From contig NZ_JACSPM010000002.1 in NCBI RefSeq assembly GCF_014837165.1, positions 62,001 to 126,000 on the forward strand: a stretch of 64,000 nt of DNA. Reading direction: 5' to 3'. Positions within the stretch are counted from its first letter, which is position 1; each line of letters begins with the position of its first letter. Origin of the DNA: Microbacterium gallinarum. Lineage in GTDB: Bacteria > Actinomycetota > Actinomycetes > Actinomycetales > Microbacteriaceae. Shown here piece after piece: positions 50,593-60,377 of the stretch. The notes under the pieces were generated by a model. That model worked only from the letters and a program-made list of their open reading frames with translations, had not been told where the DNA came from and did no database searches. The translations under genes were made by a program, and so were the position numbers.

Positions 50593-51060
50593 TCAGGCGA
50601 AGGAGAAGACGACCTCGACCTCGACGGGGGCGTCGAGCGGCAGCACGGGCACGCCGACCGCGGACCGCGCGTGGCGGCCGGCCTCGCCGAAGACCTCGCC
50701 GAGCAGCTCGCTCGCGCCGTTGATGACGCCGGGCTGACCGCTGAACTCGGGGACGGATGCCACGAACCCGGTGACCTTCACGACTCCGGTGAGGCGGTCC
50801 ACCCCGCCGACCGCGGCGGCGGCTGCGGCGATGGCGTTGAGAGCGCACTGGCGCGCATAGGCCTTCGCGTCGCCTGCCGGCACGAGGCCGTGCCCGTCGC
50901 CGACCTTGCCGGTCGCGGGCAGCGCGCCCGAGACCATCGGCAGCTGGCCTGCGGTGAAGACGAGGTCGCCGTGCGCCTTGGCAGGCACGTACGCGGCGAC
51001 CGGCGGCACGACGTCGGGGAGATCGATGCCGAGATCGGCGAGCTTCTGGGAGACGGTCAT
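50593..51060 (-). CDS. RidA-family protein
   Basis: 155 residues, YjgF/RidA fold. Family features: AYVPAKAHGDLVFTAGQLPMVSGAL near the N-terminus, ARQCALNAIAAA and the C-terminal PVEVEVVFSFA strand. RidA deaminates reactive 2-aminoacrylate intermediates, but this longer, RidA-like subfamily (150-plus residues) is not fully characterised. ATG 51060 (MTVSQKLADLGI) is taken rather than the earlier in-frame Met because the DUF4177 gene ends just upstream. Confidence 0.85.
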   Translation of the reverse strand: MTVSQKLADLGIDLPDVVPPVAAYVPAKAHGDLVFTAGQLPMVSGALPATGKVGDGHGLVPAGDAKAYARQCALNAIAAAAAAVGGVDRLTGVVKVTGFVASVPEFSGQPGVINGASELLGEVFGEAGRHARSAVGVPVLPLDAPVEVEVVFSFA

Positions 51061-51064
51061 GGGA

Positions 51065-51280
51065 TCAGTTCCCCTCGAACTGCCGGGATGCCTGGGCCGC
51101 GGCATCCAATCCGGCATTCTGGGCTCCACCGCCGGCCGGGCGCTTGAGATACGCCACGAGGCCTCCTTCGGGGCCCGGCACGACCTGCACGAGCTCCCAG
51201 CCCTGCTTGCCCCAGTTGTTGAGGATCGCAGCGGTGTTGTGGATCAGAAGGGGCGTGGTGAGATACTCCCACGTCGTCAT
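51065..51280 (-). CDS. DUF4177 protein
   Basis: 71 residues, MTTWEYLTTPLLIHNTAAILNNWGKQGWELVQVVPGPEGGLVAYLKRP (in parts), the WEY...LN..G..GWELV pattern of DUF4177. GAGGAGCC precedes ATG 51280. Four bases upstream of ridA, so one operon. Function unknown; the pair is conserved in actinobacteria next to a PBP gene. Confidence 0.82.
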   Translation of the reverse strand: MTTWEYLTTPLLIHNTAAILNNWGKQGWELVQVVPGPEGGLVAYLKRPAGGGAQNAGLDAAAQASRQFEGN

Positions 51281-51391
51281 CGCGGCTCCTCGAGTCGGCG
51301 AGCGGAAACGGGCTGGTGAAGGCTGGGAAACACCCGCGTGGGCGCACGTCCGTCAGGGAATCGCCCAGGTAATTCCCTTACGATCAACCCT

Positions 51392-54166
51392 ATGCCTGAT
51401 AACAAACGAACGGCTAGCGGTGTGCTCGGTGGGATCACCGGCGTCGTCGGCCTCAGCGCAGTCGCGGGTGTTCTGGTCGCCGCCACGGTGACCCCCGCTA
51501 TCGCGCTGTCTGGTGCCGCTGCGACCAGCGCCATCACGATGTTCGACAACCTCCCGAGCGTTCTCGAGATCGACGATCTCATGCTGCCCAGCAACTTCTA
51601 CGCGACGGACCCCGAGACCAAGAAGCCGGTGCTGCTGGCGAAGTTCCTCGAGCAGGACCGCACCCCGGTCACGTACGACCAGGTCTCCCCGGTCATGTAC
51701 GACGCCATCCTCTCCAGTGAGGACCCGCGGTACTTCCAGCACGGCGGCGTCGACCTCATCGGCACCACCCGCGCCATCCTGTCGAACGCGCAGGGCGGCG
51801 GCGAGACGCAGGGTGGATCGACGATCAGCCAGCAGTACGTCAAGAACGTCCTCATCCAGAAGTGCGAGCAGAACGCCGAAGCGCACGAGGAAGAGGACGA
51901 GAACGGCGAGATCGTCCAGATCTCGCGGGAGCAGGCCCTTCAGGACTGCTGGGTCGCTGCGACCACCGCGAAGGACGACGAAGGCTACATGCGCAAGCTG
52001 CAGGAGATGCGCTACGCGATCGCCCTCGAGCAGAAGTACTCGAAGGAGGAGATCCTCCTCGGCTACTTCAACATCGCCAACTTCGGCGGCACGACGTACG
52101 GCGTCGAGGCTGCCGCTCGCTACTACTTCAGCACCACCGCGGCGAAGCTGACCATCGCCCAGGCGGCCACGCTCGCCGGCATGGTGCAGAACCCGAACAA
52201 CTACCGCATCGACAAGCCCGGCGGGTCGATCTTCGGCTCTGACGGCACCGCTTTCAACAAGGCGGCCGACGGCGTCATCGACGAGGGCGCGAACATCCGC
52301 GTGCTCGACCAGCTCGTCGAGTCCGGCGAGATCACCGACGAGCAGCGTCTCGCGGCCGCCGACGGCTACACCTCGACGAAGGTGCGTCAGCTCTATGTGC
52401 TCAGCCGCATGCTGGACGACGGCAAGATCACGCGCGAGCAGTACGTCGAGGCCGCGGCCTGGCCGATCACGCCGGCGATCAACCCGCCAAAGACCGGCTG
52501 CCAGGCTGCCGGTGGCGCCGCGTACTTCTGCCAGTACGTGAAGTACGTCATCCTCAACGACCCCGCCTTCGGCGAGACGGAGGAAGAGCGACGGGAGCTC
52601 CTGTCGCGAGGCGGACTGAACGTCTACACGACCCTCGACTCGCGTGTGCAGTCGGAGGCGCAGACCGCCATGAGCGAGCTGGTCCCGTCGTCCTACGACA
52701 TGCCGACCGGCCGCACCGTCCCCTCCAAGGGCCGCCTGGGGTCGACCGTGGTCAGTGTCGAGGCGACGACGGGCCGCATCCTGGCGATCGCGCAGAACAC
52801 GAAGTTCAGCGAGGACGCCTCGGTCGCGAGCGATCCCAATTACGCCTCGCTGGTCTTCGCCGGCGACACCACGTTCGGCCGTTCCGGCGGGTTCCCCGCG
52901 GGCTCGACCTTCAAGCTCTTCACCCTCATCGACTGGCTCGAGCAGGGCCACTCCGTCAACGAGACGCTCAACGGCACGACCCGCGTCTTCAAGAAGATGA
53001 CGAACTCGTGCGAGGGCGACTGGTACAACCAGGGCAACGTCCTCGTCAAGAACTTCGGCGGCCAGGGCGGCATGGTCTCCACCCCGATGCGATTCACGGC
53101 GCAGTCGACGAACACCGGCTTCTTCGCGATGGCTGAGAAGCTCGACCTCTGCGACATCAAGAAGGTCGCCACCCGCATGGGCGTGACGCAGGCGAACGGC
53201 AACGAGGTCGCCATGACCAACCTGAACTCGGTCATCGGCACCAACCCGGTCTCGCCGCTCGCCATGGCCAGCGCCTACGCGACGGTGGCGAACAACGGCG
53301 TGTACTGCCAGCCGCAGGCGATCGACCGCGTGACAGACGCCGACGGCAACGACCTCCCGAAGCCGCAGCGCAGCTGCACACCTGTGCTCGAGCCGAAGGT
53401 CGCTGCCACGGCCGCGTATGCGCTCCAGGGTGTTATGAACGGCGGCACCGGTTCCGGCGGAAACCCCTACGACGGCACGCCTCTCATCGGCAAGACCGGA
53501 ACGCACGAGGAGATCCAGACCTGGCTCGTCGAGTCGAGCACCAAGGTCGCCACTCTCGCGTGGGTGGGCAACGCCGACGGTGGCGGGGACGTATTCAAGT
53601 CCTGGCCGAACGGAAATCGACTCTCCGACGTCCGCTACCAGCTCGTCAGGCGTACGCAGGCCGCGGCCAACGCCGCGTATGGCGGCGACCGGTTCGCCCA
53701 GGCTGACGCCGAGCTGACGAAGTTCATCCTCACCGAGCTGCCCGACGTGGTCGGTATGTCCGTCGACGAGGCCAAGGCGACGCTCCAGAACCGCGGCTTC
53801 CCGGTCAATGTGGGCGCGCCGGTCGACTCCGACCGTCCGGCGGGCGTCATCGCCGCCCAGAACCCGGGGCCCGGCAGGGTCGCGGGCGGGTCGACGGTCA
53901 CGATCAGCCCCAGCAACGGTCAGGGCATCGGCCTGCCTGACGTGAGCGGAATGGGTGTCGAACGCGCGATCGCGCAGTTGCGGCAGGCTGGATTCGGCAA
54001 CGTGCAGGCCGGAAGCTGCACGGAGGCGGAGGGCGCCGATCCCCAGGGCAGCGTGACAGGCACCGATCCGCGTGCGGGCACGGTCACCAACCGCAACGCC
54101 TCGATCAAGGTGAACTACTCCGCGCCCGACTGCGGCGGAGGCAACGGCCGCGGGAACGACGGGTAG
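51392..54166 (+). CDS. ponA: Class A penicillin-binding protein with PASTA domains
   Basis: 924 residues, bifunctional peptidoglycan synthase. Membrane anchor ~10-45; glycosyltransferase domain with SSEDPRYFQHGGVD and GGSTISQQYVKN (about 110-165); transpeptidase with SxxK in GSTFKLF (about 510), SxN in TAQSTNTGFF and KTGT in GKTGTHEE; two C-terminal PASTA domains (~785-850, ~855-910; LPDVVGMSVDEAKATL and LPDVSGMGVERAIAQL). ATG 51392 is seven bases after TACGAT (leaderless type). The Glu/Asp-rich insert EAHEEEDENGE in the glycosyltransferase is notable. Confidence 0.96.
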   Translation: MPDNKRTASGVLGGITGVVGLSAVAGVLVAATVTPAIALSGAAATSAITMFDNLPSVLEIDDLMLPSNFYATDPETKKPVLLAKFLEQDRTPVTYDQVSPVMYDAILSSEDPRYFQHGGVDLIGTTRAILSNAQGGGETQGGSTISQQYVKNVLIQKCEQNAEAHEEEDENGEIVQISREQALQDCWVAATTAKDDEGYMRKLQEMRYAIALEQKYSKEEILLGYFNIANFGGTTYGVEAAARYYFSTTAAKLTIAQAATLAGMVQNPNNYRIDKPGGSIFGSDGTAFNKAADGVIDEGANIRVLDQLVESGEITDEQRLAAADGYTSTKVRQLYVLSRMLDDGKITREQYVEAAAWPITPAINPPKTGCQAAGGAAYFCQYVKYVILNDPAFGETEEERRELLSRGGLNVYTTLDSRVQSEAQTAMSELVPSSYDMPTGRTVPSKGRLGSTVVSVEATTGRILAIAQNTKFSEDASVASDPNYASLVFAGDTTFGRSGGFPAGSTFKLFTLIDWLEQGHSVNETLNGTTRVFKKMTNSCEGDWYNQGNVLVKNFGGQGGMVSTPMRFTAQSTNTGFFAMAEKLDLCDIKKVATRMGVTQANGNEVAMTNLNSVIGTNPVSPLAMASAYATVANNGVYCQPQAIDRVTDADGNDLPKPQRSCTPVLEPKVAATAAYALQGVMNGGTGSGGNPYDGTPLIGKTGTHEEIQTWLVESSTKVATLAWVGNADGGGDVFKSWPNGNRLSDVRYQLVRRTQAAANAAYGGDRFAQADAELTKFILTELPDVVGMSVDEAKATLQNRGFPVNVGAPVDSDRPAGVIAAQNPGPGRVAGGSTVTISPSNGQGIGLPDVSGMGVERAIAQLRQAGFGNVQAGSCTEAEGADPQGSVTGTDPRAGTVTNRNASIKVNYSAPDCGGGNGRGNDG

Positions 54167-55107
54167 TGGCGTCCAGCGCTCCACGCACCGCCCTCACCGC
54201 GCTCGGCGCGGTGGGGGCGGTCGGCGTGGCGGCGGCGATCTGGGGCATCGGCATCGAGCGGTACCTCTTCACCGTCCGGTTCCATGAGGTGCCGATCCTT
54301 CCCGCCGGCGCCGCGCCGCTGCGCGTGCTGCATCTGTCCGACGCCCACATGGCACCGTGGCAGCGTCGCAAGCAGCAGTGGATGGCGGCCCTCGCGGAGC
54401 TCGAGCCCGATCTCGTCGTGAACACGGGCGACAACATCGGCCACGAGCACGGCCTGCGCGGCCTGCGCCGGGCCTTCGACCCGCTGCACGGCATCCCCGG
54501 CGTGTTCGTGCACGGATCGAACGACCACGTCGCTCCCTCACCCCGGAACCCGTTCAAGTACTTCGTGGGCCCCTCGAAGGGCGGAGCCGACCGTTCGTGG
54601 GAGCCGCTCGACACGCAGGCCCTCGACGGGTATCTGGCCGAGGAACTCGGCTGGCTCGACCTCAATAACGCGGTCGGCGCGCTCGAGGTCGCAGGGCAGC
54701 GGATCGACGCCTTCGGGGTCAGCGACGCGCACCGCGGATGGGACCGTCTGGACGTCCTCCCCGATCTGATCGAGGAGCTGCGCGACGAGGACCCCGCCGT
54801 GCCCATGATCGGCGTCACGCACGCCCCGTACCGCCGTGTGCTCGACGACTTCGTCGACCTCGGCGCCGACATGATCTTCGCCGGGCACACGCATGGCGGG
54901 CAGGTGCGCATCCCGGGCTCCCCTGCGGCGCTCGTCGCCAACTGCGACATCCCGCTGCGGCAGGCACGCGGGCTCAGCCGGTGGACGAGGCTCGATCGCA
55001 CGGTGCCGCTCAACGTGAGTGCCGGCCTCGGCCACTCGATCTACGCGCCGGTGCGGTTCGCGTGCCGGCCCGAGGCCTCCCTGATCACCCTCACCGCCGC
55101 GGGCTGA
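54166..55107 (+). CDS. Membrane-anchored metallophosphoesterase
   Basis: 313 residues. N-terminal membrane helix (~8-28), then calcineurin-like phosphoesterase motifs: HLSDAHM, NTGDNIGH, GSNDH, GVTHAPYRR and AGHTHGGQ, giving a di-metal site outside or at the membrane (YkuE/UDP-DAGP hydrolase-like). GTG 54166 shares one base with the ponA TAG stop. Co-transcription with a peptidoglycan synthase suggests an envelope role. Confidence 0.91.
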   Translation: MASSAPRTALTALGAVGAVGVAAAIWGIGIERYLFTVRFHEVPILPAGAAPLRVLHLSDAHMAPWQRRKQQWMAALAELEPDLVVNTGDNIGHEHGLRGLRRAFDPLHGIPGVFVHGSNDHVAPSPRNPFKYFVGPSKGGADRSWEPLDTQALDGYLAEELGWLDLNNAVGALEVAGQRIDAFGVSDAHRGWDRLDVLPDLIEELRDEDPAVPMIGVTHAPYRRVLDDFVDLGADMIFAGHTHGGQVRIPGSPAALVANCDIPLRQARGLSRWTRLDRTVPLNVSAGLGHSIYAPVRFACRPEASLITLTAAG

Positions 55108-55239
55108 GGAGCCCGCCTCTGGGCATCGCCTCCTCCCCAGCTGCTCCGAGTACGCGCATCACCACAGCGTTACCGCGTGCTCGATCGCGTGCCCGTGTGA
55201 ACGCGGAGGATCGTCGACGTCTCGATACGAGGAGTCGAC

Positions 55240-57180
55240 ATGGACCACGCCCCGCACGCACACTCCCGCCCTGCCCTGCTCATCGTCCTGGCGCTCATCG
55301 CCGCCGTGATCGCGGCGATGGTGCTCGTGCCCGCCGGCCCCGCGCAGGCAGCGTCGCGCGGGTCGGGGTTCGGTGCCTGGCAGCCCGTGTCGGCCTACGG
55401 CTGGCACGGCTCGATGCTCGTCGGCGGCGTGCACACGTACTGCATCCTCCCCGGGGCTCCTGCGCCGACCGGGCCGACGACCGACCGCGGCGTGCGCACG
55501 TCGGTGCGGGGGCTCAGCGCGCAGCAGCTCGCGGGCATCAACCACCTCGTCACGACGTACGGTCAGACGACCGATCCGGTGCAGGCCGCGTCGGTGGCAT
55601 GGGCGGTGAGGGCGATCGCCGACTGGGACGCCGCGATCCACCACTACGGATATCGCGGCAACTCCCTCGCGGGCGCGATCAACTGGACGTTCTCCGCCCT
55701 CTCGCCGCGTCACAACGCCGAGATCCAGAAGCGCTCGGTGGCGTACTACGACGAAGCTCGCCGTGTCAGCGCGCCTGCGGCGCCGAGGGGGGAGCTCGTG
55801 TTCACCACGGACTCCGCCGACCACATGCTCGGAACGGTGACGGTGCGCACGAACGCCGCCACGGCGAAAGGCACTCTGACGCTGGACGGCGCGGTCTTCG
55901 CTGCGACCGGCACCGACACGCTCACCGGCGCCGCCGCGGGGATCGCGTACCCCATCCGGTCTGCGGCGGGCAAGCCCGGCCGTCCGCATACGGTGGCCGG
56001 TTCCGGTCGGTTCGACGCAGGACTCGCCGCCGCCGTGCGGTACTTCACGACGTCTGGGGGTCAAGACACCGCCGGACCCGGAGGGCGCACCTCCTTCACC
56101 GTGAAGGGAAAGGATGCCGTTCCCCGCGCAGCCGGCTTCGTGCCCGAGATCTCCACCCAGGTGACGGCGGCATACGCCGCGGGCGGGCCGTTCATCGACG
56201 ACGTCACCGTCCACGTCGCCGAAGGCGAGTGGCCGCGTGACGAGCGTGGGTCGTATCTGCCGCTGCGGGCGACCGCCACCGTCTACCGCACGACGAAGCA
56301 GCCGCAGGAGACCGCGGAGGTCCCCTCTTCTGCGGTGGCGATCGGAGAGCTGGAGCTCGTCACAGATCCGGCGATCGGGCCCCAAGCGCCGTATCGGCTG
56401 ATCTCCGAGTGGAGAGCGGACGAGCCGGGCTTCTACGTCGCCGTCTGGGAGATCGCCGCCTCCGCCCAGCCCGACCCCGGGGCGCTGCGGCTGCCCGACG
56501 GGTACGTGTGGGAGGAGCGGTTCGGCGTCGCCACCCAGATGACCATGGTGCCCGACGTCTCGTCACGCGCTCAGTCGTCGGCAACCGCGGGCGAGACGGT
56601 GAGCGACACGATCATCGTGGGCGACCCACTGCCCGCGGTCGGGCTCGACGTCGGATCGGCGCTATATCTCGCCGAGGACGGCGTGGCGGCCGCACAGACG
56701 TGTGTGGAGGAGCGTCTGATCTGGGAATCACCCCTGCACCGCATCACCGAGCCTGGTGAGGTCACGGTGACCGCGCCAGCGGTCGCGGACGTGGGCACGT
56801 ACTACTGGCAGGAGCGGGCGCTCGACGCGGAGGGCGCGGTCGTCCACCTCGGTGAGTGCGGCGTGGCCGACGAGACGTCGATCGTCGTTCCGCCGCCGAC
56901 TCCCACACCCACCCCCGAACCGACACCGACGCCCACTCCGCAACCCACACCCACCCCCACCCCGGAGCCCACGCCCACCCCGACTCCGTCCACGACTCTC
57001 ATCCCACCCGTGTCTCCTCCCCCGCCGCCTTCCGACGGCCCCGGCCTCGCACTGACCGGCGTGCAGCCCGATGCTCTCCGGTCGATCGCCGCGGCCGGAG
57101 TCACCGCAGTCACCGTGGGCGCGACCGCGCTCGCCTATCCGCGACGACGGCGGTTCGGAGCACCCTCTGCCATCGGGTAG
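55240..57180 (+). CDS. Sortase-anchored surface protein with possible thioester domain
   Basis: 646 residues. Signal peptide (~11-37, cleavage near PAQA-AS). N-terminal domain ~40-170 has Cys68 in VHTYCILPG and Gln115 in [15 protein letters not shown], spaced like the Cys-Gln pair of actinobacterial thioester adhesin domains (inference). Middle ~170-540 looks like repeated Ig-like beta domains. Then a Thr-Pro spacer (~548-590, TPTPTPEP repeats) and a cell-wall sorting signal LALTG (603-607), hydrophobic helix and RRRR tail. ATG 55240 begins [16 protein letters not shown]. No sortase gene in the window. Confidence 0.8.
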   Translation: MDHAPHAHSRPALLIVLALIAAVIAAMVLVPAGPAQAASRGSGFGAWQPVSAYGWHGSMLVGGVHTYCILPGAPAPTGPTTDRGVRTSVRGLSAQQLAGINHLVTTYGQTTDPVQAASVAWAVRAIADWDAAIHHYGYRGNSLAGAINWTFSALSPRHNAEIQKRSVAYYDEARRVSAPAAPRGELVFTTDSADHMLGTVTVRTNAATAKGTLTLDGAVFAATGTDTLTGAAAGIAYPIRSAAGKPGRPHTVAGSGRFDAGLAAAVRYFTTSGGQDTAGPGGRTSFTVKGKDAVPRAAGFVPEISTQVTAAYAAGGPFIDDVTVHVAEGEWPRDERGSYLPLRATATVYRTTKQPQETAEVPSSAVAIGELELVTDPAIGPQAPYRLISEWRADEPGFYVAVWEIAASAQPDPGALRLPDGYVWEERFGVATQMTMVPDVSSRAQSSATAGETVSDTIIVGDPLPAVGLDVGSALYLAEDGVAAAQTCVEERLIWESPLHRITEPGEVTVTAPAVADVGTYYWQERALDAEGAVVHLGECGVADETSIVVPPPTPTPTPEPTPTPTPQPTPTPTPEPTPTPTPSTTLIPPVSPPPPPSDGPGLALTGVQPDALRSIAAAGVTAVTVGATALAYPRRRRFGAPSAIG

Positions 57181-57198
57181 ACTCGGGGGGTTGCAAAC

Positions 57199-57272
<74 letters not shown>

Positions 57273-57279
57273 CCGACAA

Positions 57280-57305
57280 GAGGCTCCGCCGGAAGGCGGA
57301 GCCTC
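57280..57305 (+). terminator. Terminator of tRNA-Pro
   Basis: GAGGCTCCGCC (57280-57290) pairs with GGCGGAGCCTC (57295-57305), 11 bp perfect with GGAA loop, followed by TTCC. Confidence 0.8.
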
Positions 57306-57332
57306 TTCCATGACTCCAGCAAGGAGAACCAC

Positions 57333-58115
57333 GTGGCCGAAGCACCCTCTCCCCTCCTCGTCGCCTTCGACCTCGACGACACCCTGGCCCCCTCGAAGAG
57401 CCAGATCGATCCGCGCATCGGCGAACTGCTCGTCGCACTCGCGGAGCGGGTCGAGGTCGCGATCATCTCGGGCGGTCAGCTCGCGCAGTTCACGACGCAG
57501 GTCGTCGACCGGCTTCCGGATGCCTCCGCCGCCGCGCTCTCGCGACTGCACCTGCTGCCCACCTGCGGCACGCAGTACTACCGCCTCACCGAGGACGGTG
57601 TGACGACGGTCTACGCGCACAGCCTGACCGACGACCAGAAGATGCGCGCGCTCACCGCCGTCGAGGGCGAGGCTCGCCGTCTCGGACTCTGGGAGGCTGA
57701 GACCTGGGGCGACATCCTCGAGGACCGCGGTTCGCAGATCACCTTTTCGGCGCTCGGCCAGCGCGCGCCGCTGCACGCCAAGACGGCGTGGGACCCGACC
57801 GGCGAGAAGAAGAGCCTGCTGCGCGCCGCCGTGGCCGAGCGCATCCCCGACCTCGAGGTGCGCTCCGGCGGCTCGACGTCGGTCGACATCACCCACCGCG
57901 GCATCGACAAGGCGTACGGCATGCGCCAGCTGGCCGAGCAGACCGGCATCCCGCTCGATGACATGCTGTTCGTCGGCGACCGTCTCGACCCCGACGGCAA
58001 CGACTACCCCGTGCTCGCGATGGGCGTGACCTGCCACGCAGTCGACGGCTGGGAAGACACCGCCACGTTCCTCGAGGCGCTCATCCCGACCCTCCCCGAG
58101 CGCCCCACCGCCTGA
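57333..58115 (+). CDS. HAD-IIB phosphatase, phosphomannomutase-like
   Basis: 260 residues. HAD motif I LLVAFDLDDTLAPSK (about 8-22), motif II IISGGQ, Lys in RGIDKAYGMRQL and motif IV LFVGDRLDPDGNDYPV. The C2b cap and GSTSVDITHRGIDKAYGM segment resemble eukaryotic-type phosphomannomutases (PMM), which are HAD enzymes; sugar phosphatase activity is also possible. GTG 57333 has AAGGAG upstream. Confidence 0.85.
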   Translation: MAEAPSPLLVAFDLDDTLAPSKSQIDPRIGELLVALAERVEVAIISGGQLAQFTTQVVDRLPDASAAALSRLHLLPTCGTQYYRLTEDGVTTVYAHSLTDDQKMRALTAVEGEARRLGLWEAETWGDILEDRGSQITFSALGQRAPLHAKTAWDPTGEKKSLLRAAVAERIPDLEVRSGGSTSVDITHRGIDKAYGMRQLAEQTGIPLDDMLFVGDRLDPDGNDYPVLAMGVTCHAVDGWEDTATFLEALIPTLPERPTA

Positions 58116-58119
58116 GGAC

Positions 58120-58149
58120 GGGCGCTCGACTGGCCGCGCATGAGCGCCC
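58120..58149. terminator. Bidirectional hairpin terminator
   Basis: GGGCGCTC (58120-58127) pairs with GAGCGCCC (58142-58149) in the 50-bp gap between the convergent HAD and lldD genes. Confidence 0.6.
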
Positions 58150-58165
58150 GCCCGTGACGGGGACG

Positions 58166-59566
58166 TCAGTCGCCCGTGACCTCGATGTCGGGCGGCGCAG
58201 GGTTCGCCGAGCGTGACCCGTCTGCCGCGCGTGACCCGTTCGCCGCGCCCACCCGCGTCGGGGTCTTCGCCGCACCCGCCTTCGTCGGCCGGCGCGTGCG
58301 CGCGGGCGACGCCGGCGCCGAGGGCGCCGTCGGCGAGCCGACCGGGACCAGCCGCTGCAGCTGCGTGACGTGCCGGGGCTCGAGCTCCGCCAGGGACGAG
58401 ACGCCGAGCAGCTTCATGGTCCGCTCGATCTCGCTGCGCAGGATCGCGATGGTGCGGTCCACGCCCTGCCGGCCGCCCGCCATCAGGCCGTAGAGGTAGG
58501 CGCGGCCGATGAGGGTGAACTTGGCGCCGAGGGCGATGGAGGCGACGATATCGGCACCGTTCATGATGCCGGTGTCGATCATCACGGTGGCGTCCTCGCC
58601 GACCTCGCGCACGACCTTCGGCAGCAGGTGGAACGGGATCGGCGCGCGGTCGAGCTGACGGCCGCCGTGGTTCGACAGCACGATGCCGTCGACGCCGGCG
58701 TCGATGAGCCGCACCGAGTCCTCGACGGTCTGCACGCCCTTGACGACGATCTTTCCCGGCCACAGGTCACGGATCACCGCGAGGTCGTCGTAGCCGATCG
58801 TCGGGTCCATCGCTGCGTCGAGCAGCTCGCCCACGGTGCCGCCGGTCGACGACAGCGACGCGAACTCGAGCTTGGGAGTGGTGAGGAAGTCGAACCACCA
58901 CCACGGCCGCGGGATCGCGTTGACGATCGTGCCGAGGGTGAGCTGCGGCGGGATGGAGAATCCGTTGCGCTTGTCACGCAGCCGCGCACCCGCCACGGGG
59001 GTGTCCACGGTGAAGAGCAGGGTGTCGAAGCCGGATGCCGCGGCCCGCTGCGCCAGTGCATACGAGATCTCACGATCGCGCATCACGTACAGCTGGAACC
59101 AGTTGCGCCCGTGCGGGTTCGCCTCCTTCACCCCTTCGATCGATGTGGTGCCGAGCGTCGACAGCGTGAACGGGATGCCCGCGGCACCGGCCGCGGACGC
59201 ACCCGCCACCTCGCCCTCGGTCTGCATCAGCCGGGTGAACCCGGTCGGTGCGATGCCGAACGGCAGAGCACTCGGGCCCCCCAGGATCTCCACCGAAGTG
59301 TCCAGCTCGGGCGCCGGACGCAGCACGCCCGGGTGGAACTCGATGTCCTCGAACGCCTGCCGCGCGCGCGACAGCGAGAGCTCCCCTTCGGCCGCGCCGT
59401 CGGTGTAGTCGAACGCCGCCTTCGGCGTGCGGCGCTTCGCGATCGCGCGCAGGTCGTAGATCGTCAGCGCCGACGACAGCCGGCGCGTGCGCCCGTTGAA
59501 CTCCGGCTTCTTGAACTGCATCAACTCGAGCAGCTCGGCGGGCTGGGGCAGCTGACGCTGGACCAT
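58166..59566 (-). CDS. lldD: L-lactate dehydrogenase (FMN, LldD-type)
   Basis: 466 residues, FMN-dependent alpha-hydroxy acid dehydrogenase oxidising L-lactate to pyruvate, feeding the quinone pool. Features: [10 protein letters not shown] (N-terminal Tyr), [32 protein letters not shown] with the active-site Lys, and the catalytic [12 protein letters not shown]. The last ~60 residues (Ala/Pro/Arg/Ser-rich) extend beyond the usual end. ATG 59566 has GGAAGG seven bases upstream; an earlier in-frame ATG (59581) overlaps that site. 36 bp after lldR. Confidence 0.92.
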   Translation of the reverse strand: MVQRQLPQPAELLELMQFKKPEFNGRTRRLSSALTIYDLRAIAKRRTPKAAFDYTDGAAEGELSLSRARQAFEDIEFHPGVLRPAPELDTSVEILGGPSALPFGIAPTGFTRLMQTEGEVAGASAAGAAGIPFTLSTLGTTSIEGVKEANPHGRNWFQLYVMRDREISYALAQRAAASGFDTLLFTVDTPVAGARLRDKRNGFSIPPQLTLGTIVNAIPRPWWWFDFLTTPKLEFASLSSTGGTVGELLDAAMDPTIGYDDLAVIRDLWPGKIVVKGVQTVEDSVRLIDAGVDGIVLSNHGGRQLDRAPIPFHLLPKVVREVGEDATVMIDTGIMNGADIVASIALGAKFTLIGRAYLYGLMAGGRQGVDRTIAILRSEIERTMKLLGVSSLAELEPRHVTQLQRLVPVGSPTAPSAPASPARTRRPTKAGAAKTPTRVGAANGSRAADGSRSANPAPPDIEVTGD

Positions 59567-59602
59567 GGGCGTGCCTTCCATCTGGGTCGAGGGGTGGCGA
59601 GG

Positions 59603-60310
59603 TCAGTCGCTCACTCGGGCGAGGCCGGCCTCGGCGTAGTACCCGGTGATGTGGTCGTGGAGGAGGGTGCCGGCCGTGCCGGCGTCGCCGGCGTCGATCG
59701 CGTCGATGATCGCGCGGTGCTCGGTCCGCAGGCGCGCGGCCGCGGCATCCCACTCCGAGATCCGCTCCGCGCCCGCCTGCACGTACGACTCGATCGCCGT
59801 CCGCAGGCCCGCCATCATCGCGGCGATCACGACGTTGCCGGATGCCTCGGCCAGCGCAAGGTGCAGCTGGGCATCCAGCGCGAGAAACTCGGCGGGGGTG
59901 AGGTCGCCGGCGTCCATGGCGTCCGCCACCGCGCGCGCAGCGCTGGTGTCGCGCGCCGCGTCGGAGGCGAGCGTCTCGACGACGGCGGACTCGAGCACGA
60001 GGCGCGTGCGCACGACGTCGTCGAGGGGGAAGCCCTGTGCCGCCACCTGCAAGCGGAGCAGCGCCGACATGCCGCCCTGGGGCGTGGCGATGATGATCGC
60101 GCCCGAGGAGGGGCCGGAGCCCGTCCCGGTGCGGATGAGTCCCATGACCTCGAGCACCCGCAGCGCCTCGCGCACACTCGAGCGCCCGACACCCAGCGTG
60201 GTCGCGAGCTCGCGCTCGGGCGGGAGGCGATCGCCGGGTCGGAGCCTGCCGTCGAGCAGATCGGTCTCGATGCGTTCGAGCACGAGCTGCCATGCGCGGG
60301 TCTCGGTCAC
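59603..60310 (-). CDS. lldR: FCD-type GntR regulator, LldR-like
   Basis: 235 residues. wHTH ~5-70 (RLRPGDRLPPERELATTLGVGRSSVREALRVLEVMGLI, in parts) and an FCD ligand domain ~90-225 with the metal-binding pattern D...H...H (FLALDAQLHLAL, HRAIIDAID, LLHDHITGY). GTG 60310 is used because AGGAGG lies five bases upstream; GTG 60316 is part of that Shine-Dalgarno. Cotranscribed with lldD; two TGGTCNGACCA sites upstream are its probable operators. Confidence 0.9.
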   Translation of the reverse strand: MTETRAWQLVLERIETDLLDGRLRPGDRLPPERELATTLGVGRSSVREALRVLEVMGLIRTGTGSGPSSGAIIIATPQGGMSALLRLQVAAQGFPLDDVVRTRLVLESAVVETLASDAARDTSAARAVADAMDAGDLTPAEFLALDAQLHLALAEASGNVVIAAMMAGLRTAIESYVQAGAERISEWDAAAARLRTEHRAIIDAIDAGDAGTAGTLLHDHITGYYAEAGLARVSD

Positions 60311-60322
60311 GGTCACCTCCTA

Positions 60323-60333
60323 TGGTCAGACCA
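60323..60333. promoter_or_regulatory. LldR operator 1
   Basis: TGGTCAGACCA, perfect palindrome around one base, placed 12 bp upstream of the lldR start so that a bound repressor would block transcription. Matches TGGT-N3-ACCA of FCD-type GntR regulators. Confidence 0.75.
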
Positions 60334-60343
60334 CAGTAACGTG

Positions 60344-60354
60344 TGGTCCGACCA
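60344..60354. promoter_or_regulatory. LldR operator 2
   Basis: TGGTCCGACCA, extended to GTGGTCCGACCAC, centred 21 bp from operator 1 (two helical turns) and 12 bp upstream of the TACCCT -10 of the divergent DUF1295 gene, so it could repress both directions. Confidence 0.75.
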
Positions 60355-60377
60355 CGTTCAAGCGCTACCCTGACCGC

